The notes below the pieces were generated by a model. The model made no database searches. It was given only the letters and a program-made list of their open reading frames with translations, and had not been told where the DNA came from. The translations under genes and the position numbers were made by a program. From Lumnitzera littorea (Eukaryota > Streptophyta > Magnoliopsida > Myrtales > Combretaceae): 64,000 bases of DNA. Numbering within the stretch: the stretch's first letter is position 1; every line of letters starts with the position of its first letter. The stretch lies in NCBI GenBank assembly GCA_024138015.1, contig JAMXBB010000009.1:93871291-93935290 (forward strand), in the 5' to 3' direction. Below are positions 38,240-49,886 of this stretch, piece by piece.

Positions 38240-39696
38240 CTTCAAGTTTTGCAACATTATCTCCTACTTTGAGAATTCATCATCTATACTAACCATAAAT
38301 CCTTGAAGCATCTCCGAGGTCAGCAAAAGCTATCCCAACAACATGCCAAGTGAGTTGAGTTCCTCAAAACCTTTTCCTATGTGATTAAGTACAATAAAGG
38401 ATGTTCTAATGGAGCAGCCAATGCTTTTGTCTCATTATATGTACTTATCACAACCTTATAAGCACGGATATTAGGATTTGGTACTCTTCTAGAATAGTAT
38501 AATGCTAACACATTCTTTGAGCCCATTATGACTAAGTGTAGATTAGGAGTTGCTGCAGTTCAGTTCTACTTAAGTAAAGGCTTTTTATTCAAATAAGGCC
38601 AATTATGTATGCCTTATAGCTCAACAAGATAATTGTTTGTACGAGAAGCTCAAGCTAAAGGTTTAGTTGGACATTTTCGTAAGGAAAGGATACATGAATC
38701 ATCAAAGGAACATTTCTATTAGCCAAGAATAATGAAAGATATTCATAAGGTTTTAGAAAAGTGTAAGGTGTATAAACAAGCTAAGGGGAGGTAAGAGCCT
38801 CACAAAGAATATATGCCATTACTCATTCCTAAACAACCTTAAACCAACCTAAGCATAGATTCCATGCTAAGCCTATAGAAGACAGACTAACTAAAATGAT
38901 GCTATTATGGTGGTGTTAGATCAATTTAGCAAAATGAGCCATTTCATCCCTTGTCATAAGTTTGATAATGCTCTTTCTATTGCTAACATCTTGTTACAGG
39001 AAATTGTATGACTACATAGAGATCCTAAGAGCATAATATCATATTGTGACACCAAATTTAGGAGCTTCCTTTGGAAGACATTGTGTCAAAAGCTTAGAAC
39101 TAAGCTAAAATTTAGCACCTCCTGTCATCCCTAAACAAATGGCCAAATCGAAGTGGTCAATCGAACATTAGAAACTTTACTCCTATCTACTATAGGCAAA
39201 AATATGAAGGATTGAGACTTGTGCTTGCTAATTATTGAGTTTTCCTACAACTATACTGCTCGCAACTCGACAGGCAATCACCCTTTGAGGTCATTTATGG
39301 TAGTAATTCGAGCTTACCCCTAGATATGATCACTAAGTCCATATTCGAAGGAGAGAACCTACAAGGTGTGAAGAGAGCTGAAGAGTTCTAAAGACTGCAT
39401 AAAAAGGTTGCCAAATAGTTAGCAAAGATTATAGCTAAATAGAAGGAGCTCAATAACCAATGTCAAAAGGTCGAGGTTTTCAACCTTAGAGACTTAGTAT
39501 AGATCTATGTAAGCAAGGATCGGCTCCCCAACAGAAGGATCAGCAAACTATCATTGTAGGTTGATGAACCTTTCAAGATATTATGAAAGATTAATGAAAA
39601 TGCTTATGAGCTTAAACTACCAGATGAGTATGGAGTGTCATCGACTTAACGTCTTATATTCCCAAAGAAGAGTCTAAACAAGATTTGAGGGAGAAT
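38240..39696 (+). pseudogene. RNase H end and integrase, element H
   Basis: 38245-38460 reads FIIYTNHKSLKHL, then VEFLKTFSYVIKY, the RNase H tail. The integrase core follows: VVLDQFSKMSHFIPC (about 38910), a box reading SYCDTKF where SDRD is usual, then NGQIEVVNRTLE, then IEFSYN. The end has RFEGEFPTTQ. The change of the second catalytic aspartate to tyrosine and many stops show it is inactive. A purine-rich TTGAGGGAGAA stretch (about 39685) is the probable polypurine tract before the right LTR. Confidence 0.88.
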
Positions 39697-40490
39697 TTCC
39701 AACAACCCAAGAAAGATGATGGAACTACACTAACCTCTCTTGATACCATACCAACCTTTAAGCTAATGGTAAGGAGCAAACACCAAGGCTTGTAAGGACA
39801 AGCCAAGCATATACTACTTTAGCAGTCTACTAAGGACAGTCTCAACTCTTAATTAAATTCCCATTATGCTCCTTCCTACCATGACCCAAACTCTTCAAGA
39901 TCATCTAAGCTTCTAAACCTCTACCTTCCAAGCCATTTAACTCTCACCCAGCTCAACAAAGCATGAAGATAGCTTAACTCTTACTATAAACCTATTTCTT
40001 AACTTGCAACTAGAGTGCCTTAACTCCTGCAAACTTAATCTACTAGATGCCAACCTACTAGAGCTTAGTTGCATTTGAGTGCCCTTCCCTTTACACAAAA
40101 TCTGCATTAGAGTATTGTTTCAACCTTGTTGTAACACGTATTACTTCTTTTCTACAATTGTATTATTATCCCTATTTGTATTTTTCCATTGTTACCCCCT
40201 TTTAAAATGTTTAAGGTAGATAGACATATTTTTCCCTTATGTAATTTCCCTTCCTTTTTAGTTACCTTAAGAGCCCACTATAAAGGTTCCATGCTGATAT
40301 AAGCTACACAATCATCTTTTTATTATTAATGAATATTCCCTTATTTCTTGCAAGAACACCTTCTCCAAGTTACCTTCCCTCTTACACTCTTATATAATTC
40401 CATTAGTAGTTATGGATTAGTGGTGAGTGGATCTTGGTCTCTTGGTTTATGAGCCACATCAAGCAAGAATTAAGTCATGTTAGGCTCTCC
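39697..40490 (+). repeat. Right LTR of element H
   Basis: It begins after the end of pol, repeats the 21904-22260 sequence, and later carries a CTATAAAG box (about 40300) and a pyrimidine-rich R/U5-like stretch. The exact end, near 40460-40500, is not resolved. Confidence 0.65.
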
Positions 40491-40530
40491 GCTAAGTAAT
40501 ATTTGAATAATAACTTGCTTAAACCTATTT

Positions 40531-41404
40531 TGATACGAATTGTGACTAAGAACAAACAGGGTTAGTTGCAAGGATGGGTCTAAACTTGCCAAAAGCTTGA
40601 AAAAGGTAATGGGAAAATGCGTAAAGCAATGAAAAAGTAAGCAAACCCACGAACAGCTCCAAATGATATAATGTACTAGTAGAACTTCCAAGGACTTACC
40701 ACACAACTCAATATGACATACGAGATGATCCAATGAAGTTACTAGCTACTTAGCTTTACTTAAAGGTTAGGATTAGAGTGAAATGAGAGTAAATAAATAG
40801 TGTTTACGAGAGAAAGAATATCTAGTAGCTAAATGTATAAGGGATATTTATACTCGAGAATTTAAGAAAACTTGCTTAAAGAGTAAAAAGACAAAAAAGG
40901 AATTGTCCTGTAGAAATAATATACAAAGCATATAAAGTATAAAAATGAATATTTACGAAAAAGAAATTATTAGAATAACATATTCTACAAGTGGTTCTGG
41001 ACACGTAGCAACAATATATTGGTGGTAGTGTTGGACAATGTAGACAAAGCAGTATGGGTTGGTTGGATGGTCGAGCAAGCATGAGCTCGTTTGAACAGGA
41101 ATAGTTGAGAATTAATGTAGGGCAGCTCTCTCGACGTCTCGATAAGAATGATGTTAAGCAAGTGGTAAGCTTGGATATGACTAAGCAGGCACGTAAGGTT
41201 TGGTTGCAATTTAGGCATTCTTCAAATTGGCACACAACTTCCGAGAAGTAGGCAATCAAACGGATTAACATAAAGAGTTGATCGGTAGTAAGGAGAAACT
41301 CGACTTTGGTAGAAGTTGATTGGAGTAGGATGATTTGCCTCATCAGGCGCTCTAGCCTTCGGGCTCGGCTACTAGTTAAAGGCCTAGTAGTCAAATTCCT
41401 ATCA
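40531..41404. mobile_element. Solo LTR of the first gypsy family
   Basis: 874 bp, starting TGATACGAATTGTGACTAAG and ending AATTCCTATCA. It aligns throughout with the LTRs at 206-1059 and 5606-6462 in the same orientation (GCTTGAAAAAGGTAATGGG, CCCACGAACAGCTCC). Flanks are TATTT (40526-40530) and CATTT (41405-41409), an imperfect target duplication. The long open frame on its minus strand (40876-41394) is spurious. Confidence 0.87.
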
Positions 41405-44280
41405 CATTTCCTTTATCCTTTTCTTTGATATATCAAAGAGACCAACCATGGTAAGAATTAGTTATCACTTAGCTCTTAGACATACCAACTAATCCATTCA
41501 CATGATATTTTGTTCATAAAGGTAGATTTTACTAGCACGTGTTGGTGACAATCAATGCCATTCTTAGCATGGAGGATTAACACTCAAACCAACTTACCAT
41601 TATTATTTTTTAAAATAAAAAGAATAAGAAATTTTAATGAGTTTTGGCCTCTTGTAGACAAAAATAATATATTAAAGAAAAAAATAGCAAATTAATCATT
41701 TTCCTTTCAATGGAAATATATGGTTGAAGGAGTTACAAGGCATATGCTTATTGGTGAGACATATAGTATCTCAAAATATTGTCACTGGTGATTCGAAGGT
41801 AATAATATATGAGAGAGAACTGTAGAAACCAAAAACAATATGATGAGAAAAGGAGAAACTACTTAATGCCTTTATATGTTAAAAGAGTGCATTCTCTTAT
41901 GTCATTCAATTATAGTTAATTATGACATGATGATGGATTTTTACTAATAAAGGGTTAAAGTCGCATTTGGTATCCAAATTTTACTTATTTTTATAAATAA
42001 TTTCTTAAAGTTTAAAAGAGTCAATTTTTTACCAGCATTTTACTCATTTTACAAATAATTACCTAATCCAAGAATTACAAATGACCTCGAAAAGTTTGTT
42101 AGTTGTAAATTTACACATTTAAACTTTAAGTGGTTAATTGTAAGAAAATAGGCAAATATCATATATTTAATGTGATATTTTCCCTTAGAACAAGTGAAGC
42201 TCTTGAATGTACACTAAAATAGTGTTATTCACGATAAAATACTAAATTTATTGCAAATAAATGTAATTATGATTGTAACTAATAATGATGATGATGATGA
42301 TGAAACCATGAACTTAATAACAATGATCATAAATGTAGATGATATATTATAACAAAGTAGCAATTTTTTTATTAAAGGGTGAATTAAGGTAATTAGCATT
42401 TATAACCCTACTGAACCAACTCTATTTTAAAATTATGAATGCAAAATGATATTAATCATTAACATTACTAAAAGGCAATTTGGACAAAATAGGGAAAAAA
42501 AAAAACACCAAAATAAAAGCTAATTTGCTGGTTATTGGAACTTCAATACTTAGATACATGAATCGTAGGTCTTAGTATAAAATAAATTTTAAGAAACTTT
42601 TAATGTAAGATGGATGTATGCAAATAATTTGACACTTACATCATCTATTGACTATCTGTCTTGAATTTACATGAAATTTGGGATCATAGATCAATTAACT
42701 AAAATAATGGCCAAGTGTATTGGAGTGCAATCTGGTCTAAGTGCAGTCGACCCACCAAAGCCTTGCTTGAATAGCCAAAGGGGTATGTCAAATGTATAAG
42801 GTCCATGGTTCATACGGCTTAACAATCGCGAATTCATAATCCACCACTACAAGTCCATGTTCAATCACCATCTCATCTTTGCATATACAAATTTCCTATA
42901 TAGAGTTTTCTTTTGTGTCTAAATTATTTTCTATTTTGTATTATATCAGAGCATCTATGGACCTATATATATATATATATATACATACATATATGTGTGT
43001 ATATATGTATATACACTATTGAGTATTTTGTCTATATTATTCTTATGTATTAGTTTGTAGTAAAATGTGGTTTGAGAGTAGTTGCCAAGAGCATAATTGA
43101 GTCAAATTGAATTAATATAGTATTAAGCTTGAACTCAACTTAAAAACTCGAAACTTGAGCTTGGACCGAGTTCAGCTAAAATATAAATTTTATGTTTGAG
43201 CTTAACTCGAACATATATTTAACAACCTTGAGCTTAGCTTGATTAGCTCATTTAAGTTCAAAATTTTTAGAATTTTTTCTTAAATAATCTTAAATTCACT
43301 TATTTTTGAAAAAATAAAAAATCAATTAAAAATTATACTAAATTCAATTAGGTTTGTAAGCTTGATGAACTTAGTATTTTAAAACTCAAGTTTGACTCAA
43401 TTCGTTACTCGAGTTCGAATTCGAGTTCGAGTTCGAGTTCGATTCAACTGTCATTAAATCGAATTTACGTAAGCTAAACCAAATTTGAGTAGTGTTCAAA
43501 CCAAATTGGTTCATTTATACCCCTAATAGGGGCTACTACATTGAACAACCATCCTGAGCTTGAATATAAAATAGCAATTGACCGACCAGATGGTGGTTAT
43601 TAATATAATTGAAACACAAAAGATATATTAATCTTGCAACGATTCCTATGAAGAGTGAAGCGCCATCATATTCATTTAATAAAGAAGGTGTAGTTTTTTG
43701 TTATAAGCAGTTATTTCCAAAAAGTGGATGGATAAAAGCTAGGAATATGAAGTTGGGTTACAGACATGGTTTATTGTCCTGTATAGATTCGATACATGTG
43801 ATAGTTGTAAATTAGTGAGAGAAGTTAGAGTGTATTTTAGTAACCTAATTAATATTTTATTTTTTAAATATATGTAAGACACCAAAGAATGCTTATAGAG
43901 CTTTGATAATATAAATTAAATGGCATTGCAGATTTTTTTTTTTAGGTATTAGCTTGAAACAAAATGCATAAAAATAAAGTACACTCATAACCCTTATAAT
44001 GAATTTTCCTTCCAACAAAAATATATAGATGAATCAAATGCACAATGTTTTGGAGGGAAAAACATAAAGAAAGCGAACTCCAAAATGTGGCTGCCGTAAG
44101 CGTCTTCGATGCCACAAATGAATCCATCCATAACAAGGAGAGCAGCCGAACAGTACACAAAAGAAGCCATTTGCTCAAAACACAATGTCTATTTCTCAGC
44201 TAATAGTATCGACAGATTTGTCCGAGGATGATTCGCCACTGCAAAATAAGCATATAAGATGAAAAGATAATTCAGTGAAT
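41405..44280. other. Intergenic, no confirmed gene
   Basis: Low-GC sequence with no recognised domain. It holds an (AT)n run at 42964-42983 and a dispersed-repeat-like block at 43080-43520. It also has two moderately GC-richer stretches (43600-43820 and 44080-44240) whose frames match nothing I know. Confidence 0.5.
43080..43520. repeat. Dispersed repeat with GAGTTC/AGCTTGA motifs
   Basis: Rich in AGCTTGA-, AACTCGA- and GAGTTCGA-type hexamers, including a short (GAGTTC)n array at 43408-43441, and ending in the phrase GGTTCATTTATACCCCTAAT. Similar wording recurs near 59060-59200. This looks like a common plant dispersed repeat, but I cannot name the class. Confidence 0.45.
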
Positions 44281-44303
44281 TAAAAGGAATTTATAAGGAC
44301 AAC

Positions 44304-44320
44304 CACATGTGTCCTATAAA
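44304..44320 (+). promoter_or_regulatory. E-box and TATA box of the Gnk2-like gene
   Basis: The palindrome CACATGTG (44304-44311) stands four bases before TATAAA (44315-44320), which lies 66 bp upstream of the ATG. Transcription would start near 44345-44350, giving a 5' leader of about 40 nt. Confidence 0.65.
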
Positions 44321-44385
44321 TCCCGTAGAAGGTTAAGGAGAGAATAGGAGGAAAACAAAGCAAAGAGAATATAAGAGGAAATTCA

Positions 44386-44805
44386 ATGGCTGTTTCACAA
44401 TATCCATTTGTCATTGCAATATCAATCATATCATTAACTCGTCCGCTCCTAGTTGTGAGTATTGTAAGTGGCCAAAACACTGGAGTAGTATACCATATTT
44501 GCAATAACCTAAGATATGAACCTAGCGATCGGTTCGAACTTCGGCTAAGTTGGGTTCTTCCGAAGCTAGAAGAACCGACGGCAAACCAAGGTAGCAATTT
44601 CTATAGCTCATCGCCAGTAGTTGGGGCTGAGGGCTTTGGGCATGCTGCATGTAATGGCAATGGAACCGTCAACCCTGAAGAGTGTACGAGATGCATCAGT
44701 ACTGCACTAGAGAAAATGCGGTACTATTGTCCAATGAGTGTCGGAGCTCAGATTCAGCTTATAGATTGTAGGGTTAGATACGAGAATTATTACTTTACCG
44801 AATAG
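44386..44805 (+). CDS. Secreted Gnk2-homologous (DUF26) cysteine-rich protein
   Basis: An intact, intronless 139-residue protein. Residues 1 to about 28 are a hydrophobic signal peptide (core IAISIISL and LLVVSIVS), so it is probably exported to the apoplast. The mature part is one Gnk2 domain with six cysteines: C39 in HICN, C89 in GHAACN, C100 and C103 in ECTRC, C115 in YYCP and C128 in DCRVRYE. The family blocks FYSSSP, GHAACN, GAQIQLIDCRVRYE and YYF are all present. Known single-domain members (ginkbilobin-2, CRRSP proteins) are antifungal, mannose-binding or redox-related. There is no transmembrane segment or kinase after the domain, so this is not a CRK receptor. The usual C-x8-C-x2-C motif has two extra residues here (C-x10-C-x2-C). 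The start is the first Met after the TATA box, followed by Ala as in many plant genes. GC content is well above the surroundings. Confidence 0.92.
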   Translation: MAVSQYPFVIAISIISLTRPLLVVSIVSGQNTGVVYHICNNLRYEPSDRFELRLSWVLPKLEEPTANQGSNFYSSSPVVGAEGFGHAACNGNGTVNPEECTRCISTALEKMRYYCPMSVGAQIQLIDCRVRYENYYFTE

Positions 44806-44877
44806 CTCAAACTCGATCCCAAGAGTCGCAAATTGCCACCAATTGTGGTGGTCGTCTCTCTCATATCGCCTATATTG

Positions 44878-44883
44878 AATAAA
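44878..44883 (+). terminator. Poly(A) signal AATAAA of the Gnk2-like gene
   Basis: Canonical AATAAA 73 bp after the stop codon, consistent with a short 3' UTR. Confidence 0.55.
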
Positions 44884-45290
44884 TTGCTGGCTTGCGAAGG
44901 ATTTAAACTCCATGTAACAATCGCTACTTTTCAAAATCGATAGTCACTCGCGCTCTCTTTTATTCAATATTATTTTTATGACAAGGCACACGTTTGATAT
45001 TCCAGTTAGAAGAATTTACGGGTTGGTTATGCTAACACTCTCACCATATAAATCCAACATAAAAGTCTTATACTGTGTTAGGTTAATTACATCAATCACT
45101 AAGTACACCGAAACCTAAATTATGGTTACTTAACTCGGATTTGAACTTCGAGTTTAAGTTTAACTCGGATTAAGTGCTACTATTTTAGTACATACATAAA
45201 TAATCTAACCATGTAATTCAAAATTTACACCCTAAAAAAAACAAAAAGTCAATTATAATTACTGGTTAGTTATGAGAGGAAGACTTTATG
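44884..45290. other. Intergenic, no gene
   Basis: Nothing recognisable apart from AT-rich sequence. Confidence 0.5.
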
Positions 45291-45578
45291 ACACGTTTAG
45301 TTGATTTTATAAAAGTGGAATAAAATAGTTATTCTTCCCCTACCAACTTATTTTTATGTTTGATTGTATTGTTATTGTTGAAAAATAACAAAATACAATT
45401 CCTTCATAGAATCAAGGAAATAGTCATTCTTTAATTTTTATTTTTTTTATAGCATACCTTCGCATCTATTCATGATATCTCAAAATTGCCATAACAAATA
45501 GTTATTACTTATCTATTCCATTCCAAAAGATTTGCTATACTATTCCAAGCTTACTCCATTTCATAAACTAAACATGCT
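45291..45578. mobile_element. MITE-like element, copy 1
   Basis: About 288 bp with imperfect terminal inverted repeats: ACACGTTTAGTTGATTTTAT at the left and, on the opposite strand of the right end, GCATGTTTAGTTTATGAAAT. It shares its interior with 57376-57611 (the AAAAATAA...TTTTG/ACAATCC-type block and ATTCTTTAATTTTT). No coding capacity. Target duplication not clear. Confidence 0.65.
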
Positions 45579-48500
45579 ATCAATAGAAACAAGATTTCAA
45601 TACTAAAAATATAAATGGTACTTTTTTGAAAACTATGAACTGTCATTGGTATTCACACACCAATAATTAAGCCATGTAGTGTATTAATACTGTTAAATTT
45701 TTTTCTACTTATAGTTGTATATACTTTGAAGAGTAGACTAAAAAATCAAATCAAGCTAAACAAAACCAAATTGAACATTCAAATTCCTTTTTCTTTTTCT
45801 TCTCGGGATTTCCAATTACTTGGTTGAGGCTTGAAGTTTCATGGAAATTTTGATTTCTATTTCATTCTAGTTAGATTCCACTTCAAATTAGAAAAGCTAA
45901 GTCGAAAGAAAATCTTTCTTTTACATCTTACCACAATTAGCAACAATTGCACATGTATAAATTATACAATTCATTATCTAGGTTTATAGATAACTTCTAG
46001 TTTTTCACTTATGTGCTTTTAACTTATGTTTCAAGTAAAGGAAAGAATTAGGAGGGGAAGAAAAGTGAAAGAAAAGTAGGATTTCAAGCACTCTCTCATT
46101 CGGAATAAGGAAAATTGAATGAATGGATTTAGGAGCAATATTTTCCATAGGCTTCACTAAATTTTGTTCCCCTCTAAACTGAAGAAAAATGGAGGAAAAG
46201 TTAAAAAGTTTATTTGAATTCCAATTTTACTCATTCTTTATCCCATCACTTATTGTTTTTTATCGGTGTATTAAGAATGTTATGCTATACTCCATTTTGT
46301 CTTTAGAAATGATTAAAATTCTTTCTATTTTTTCCCTCCCATTATTCACACACAATAAAAGGAAGCAAATGCCATCATAATCGTTCCTCTCATATTCTTT
46401 CCAACCATATTCATTTCTCTATTTCTTATCTCATACCAAACTAGTGTTATGGTTTTCACTCATCAAATCCATGTGTCACTCTCACCTTCACTTATTATTT
46501 CTCTTGTTTTGCATATGTTATATGATCCATAATCTAAATTCAAGTCTTTAGTCCTAACTAGTTACTATCAAAGTTGAAGTGATTTAGAGTTTGTAACCAA
46601 GTATGATGTTGGGAAATCTAAAAATTGTACAAATTTGGTATCATAACAATTATATATGATAAGGGTTTAGCCTATACTTAGACTTGAATAAAGTTCTCGA
46701 TTGAAGTGAATCCATGAAAGGAAAAAAGGCAATAAAAAGGAGTTAGTAACAACATAACCAAGTTTAACGAATCGGTTGTATTATAGGATGTTCCTAACTA
46801 TGTCCATACGATACCACAGAATGCTCTACCATCAAAGTTCTCAGTTGCATGCATAAGCACATGCCTATTCCCCAAAACCCAAGTCTTATGGGAACTCATG
46901 ACATACTAACAAGTTTCTATCTTAAAGAAACTTGTTGTCATAGAGAGCTTTATATAGAATTTTTCTAGAGGCTAGACTCTTGTCATTATCAAAATTGTTC
47001 TTGCTTCACATTACCCATTACTATGTATGGGTAATTGAGATTTCCAATTCCTCTTCTCGAATCCCCTCTATCAAATACTACTTATTAAGAATCTTCGGTA
47101 TGTAATACATATCCCTCTAACATAAAGCATGTAAAACTCCATGAGAATCAAATTCCATATGGATTATGGGAAACAAATTAATATTGGTTTATACATAAGA
47201 TCAATATAGAAAATACTAAGTTAACACTAGTTAAGGATTTTTAAGTCAAATGGCCAAAAAGGAATAGTACAAAGTTGATTATGTTTAAGAATTCACACAC
47301 ACACATAGATATATATATATATATATATATATATATCTACAGAAAGTTTTAAAAGTGAATCCTTATATCGATAAATTTTAAAGTGTAGTAACTCAAAAGT
47401 AACTATATAATAGCATCACCTTTTTACTTGTTAATGAGCCTTATCTACCATAATATAAGAGTGCTTTATGGTAGAAAAAGGGAAACTGCAAATAGTTGCT
47501 ATAAATGAAAGAGTTCTGATTAGAGTAGTCACGTGCGTACTATGTAAGTGATGCACTATATGTGGCTTTAAAGAAGCGAATCAAGATTGTCATCTGAATG
47601 AATGATTAAATGAAAACAAGACCGGAAGAAGGAATAGGTAATATCAGTGTCTTAAATGCATAAATGATAAATAGGACAATTTTAAGATACCTCAGGTGTT
47701 TACCTTATAATTTGAGCCAATAAAATCAATTCTTTACTTGAATTACTTATCCATTAGGCTGTTGGTGAAAAGGGAAAACTACGGATAGTTGCGTGGTGCC
47801 GACAACTTTTACAAAAATTCTTTTACCATTAATAAACCTTATTTTTACAGTAATTCAAATAATTCAAGAAATTTTACTGCTAATGAGTCTTATAAATCGG
47901 TAACTATAGTATATAATCACTTCTAAATAACTGCACTATATAATCCCCCAAATCTATATATGCCCTTTTTGCTTCCGTAGAGCCTAGATGCATTAAAGCA
48001 TCATATATGGCTCCATTAAAATGTAGTATAAGCGAGTTCTGAAAAGCACAAACAATAATCGAGTTTATACGGGTGTACACCCTTGCTCCTCATTACGAAG
48101 AGAAAATTTGGACGAGTCATTCTAAAATGAGTACGTAAATATTAAGCTTTATACAATGTCCGATGCATTTTGGGATTTTATAGGTTTGGAATTTTTCATC
48201 TAATTAACTTTTCCAAGCATCGAGTCCACGGAGACCTCATGTAATGAATAAAAATTCAAATAACTCATGTTTCTGTTTGGACAGGCACAGTTATGAAACT
48301 TCCATGTTTCTTTTCTAATTTAAGAAGATTGCATATTTATAGAATTATTGTGAAAAATCGAAAAGATTCTTTAATAAAATGCCATAATATGATAGTACAT
48401 CCAATCTTTTTGAGAGCGGCTTTGTTCAGGGAGACATACTACATGAATTATATAGTACGGTATGTAAAAGTGTCAAAAATATTAATATATAGCAATATTT

Positions 48501-49853
48501 TTAACCATTTATCATAATTGTTCTAACATTTGTGGTTGAAATATCAAATATTTATTAGATTTTTCCTAAAGCCATTCATATGGCATCTTACTTTTACTAA
48601 ACTTTTTTTTTTTTTCTTTTTCCAATTTATACGGTGCTAATTCCCTATTATATCATTGGATGTTGTGTGTAGTACTATATAGACTTGTGTAAAAGTTGAT
48701 TCCCAATCTATAAATAAGCTTGGAATCGATCCAGATGGTCGCTTCTTTACATGGGTGGGGGTCCATTCATAAAATCAAGCCAAAACAAACTCAAAATTGA
48801 ACCAATTTGAGCTAAGCAATAAATGCCATATTCCTATATTGGGATAAATGCAGCATAAGGGCTTGTGTTTGTACCCTTTTTGTAAAAGAGGACTTAGATT
48901 TTACAATCATGCTTTTAAGGGCCTACATTTACAAGATACTCTCAATGAGGGTTTCTTTAATTATGCATTAATGGAATTCGACATGCAAGTTTGAAATATT
49001 AAAATAGTTGACATGGATTGCCAACTTAGATTGCCATACCATTTTTATCTCTCTAAAATTTTTTCATCATAATTTTGGCTGGAAAATAAAAACTTCTTTA
49101 TTAAAGCTGAAATTATAATTTAAAACTTGACTTTTCTATCTTTTCTGTCTCTCTCTCTGTTTAGTGTTTACTCCGTCTAATACCAATCCAAAAATAAACC
49201 TAACCATTATATGCTTCCAAACCTAGCCTCAAAATTAAAAATAAACCCAATAGGTGAAATTACAATCATGAATCTGAAAACTCAACCCTTAATAGTCAAT
49301 AGTCGAAACCCCTTCCATAACACTCTCTATTAAACTTAGTGGATGCTCCTTTATATAGATCTTGATTTCACAAAAATCATACTTCTATAAGGGGAATGAA
49401 AGAGAAAAATGGAAAAGAAAATGTGAGTTCATCTCTATTGTATCACCTAAAGATCATTTGGGATCAAAAAATTCGCTCAAAAGTTTGTTGCTTTTGCAAA
49501 ATAAGATGTCCACTCCAAACTTCACAAACGAAGGATAACCTAGAGAAAAAATTTTATGATGTCCTTGGTACATATACGATGCTTGGTCATATAGATTTTT
49601 CATATGGGAAGGTGTTATCAAAGATGTCCTTGGTCATGTAGATTTTTCAAAGTTGGAAAATTATGTTGCAAGTAAGACTGATGCGATGAGCTAGTTAATA
49701 ATATATATAATATGAAATCAGAGACTCGAACATTATGAAAGTAGTTATAGATCATACATACTAAGCATATGAAGTGATTTATGCTATTATGGATATGTTT
49801 TTTTGATTCATCTCTAGTTTATGGGTGAAGACACAAGATATTTGTTGCAATTG

Positions 49854-49886
<33 letters not shown>

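Larger units (their letters stand above)
21904..40490 (+). mobile_element. Old Ty3/gypsy element H, split by two insertions
   Basis: Plus-strand pol fragments are collinear but dispersed: RT 22540-23141, RNase H 34416-34693 and 38240-38460, integrase about 38600-39480. Removing elements 23142-34415 and 34694-38239 makes them contiguous. A partial left LTR (21904 to about 22260) matches the start of the right LTR (from about 39697). Both contain CTCTCTT-ATACCAT-and-GGCTTG-type blocks. The left LTR appears joined to RT with gag and protease largely missing. The outer target duplication could not be identified, so both ends are approximate. Confidence 0.8.

Noticed and set aside
40876..41394. 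172-residue minus-strand open frame
   Set aside because: It lies entirely inside a solo LTR, has no domain, and the other LTR copies of the family do not keep it open.
44280..44934. Minus-strand frames overlapping the Gnk2-like gene
   Set aside because: Shadows of the real plus-strand frame, with no domain of their own.
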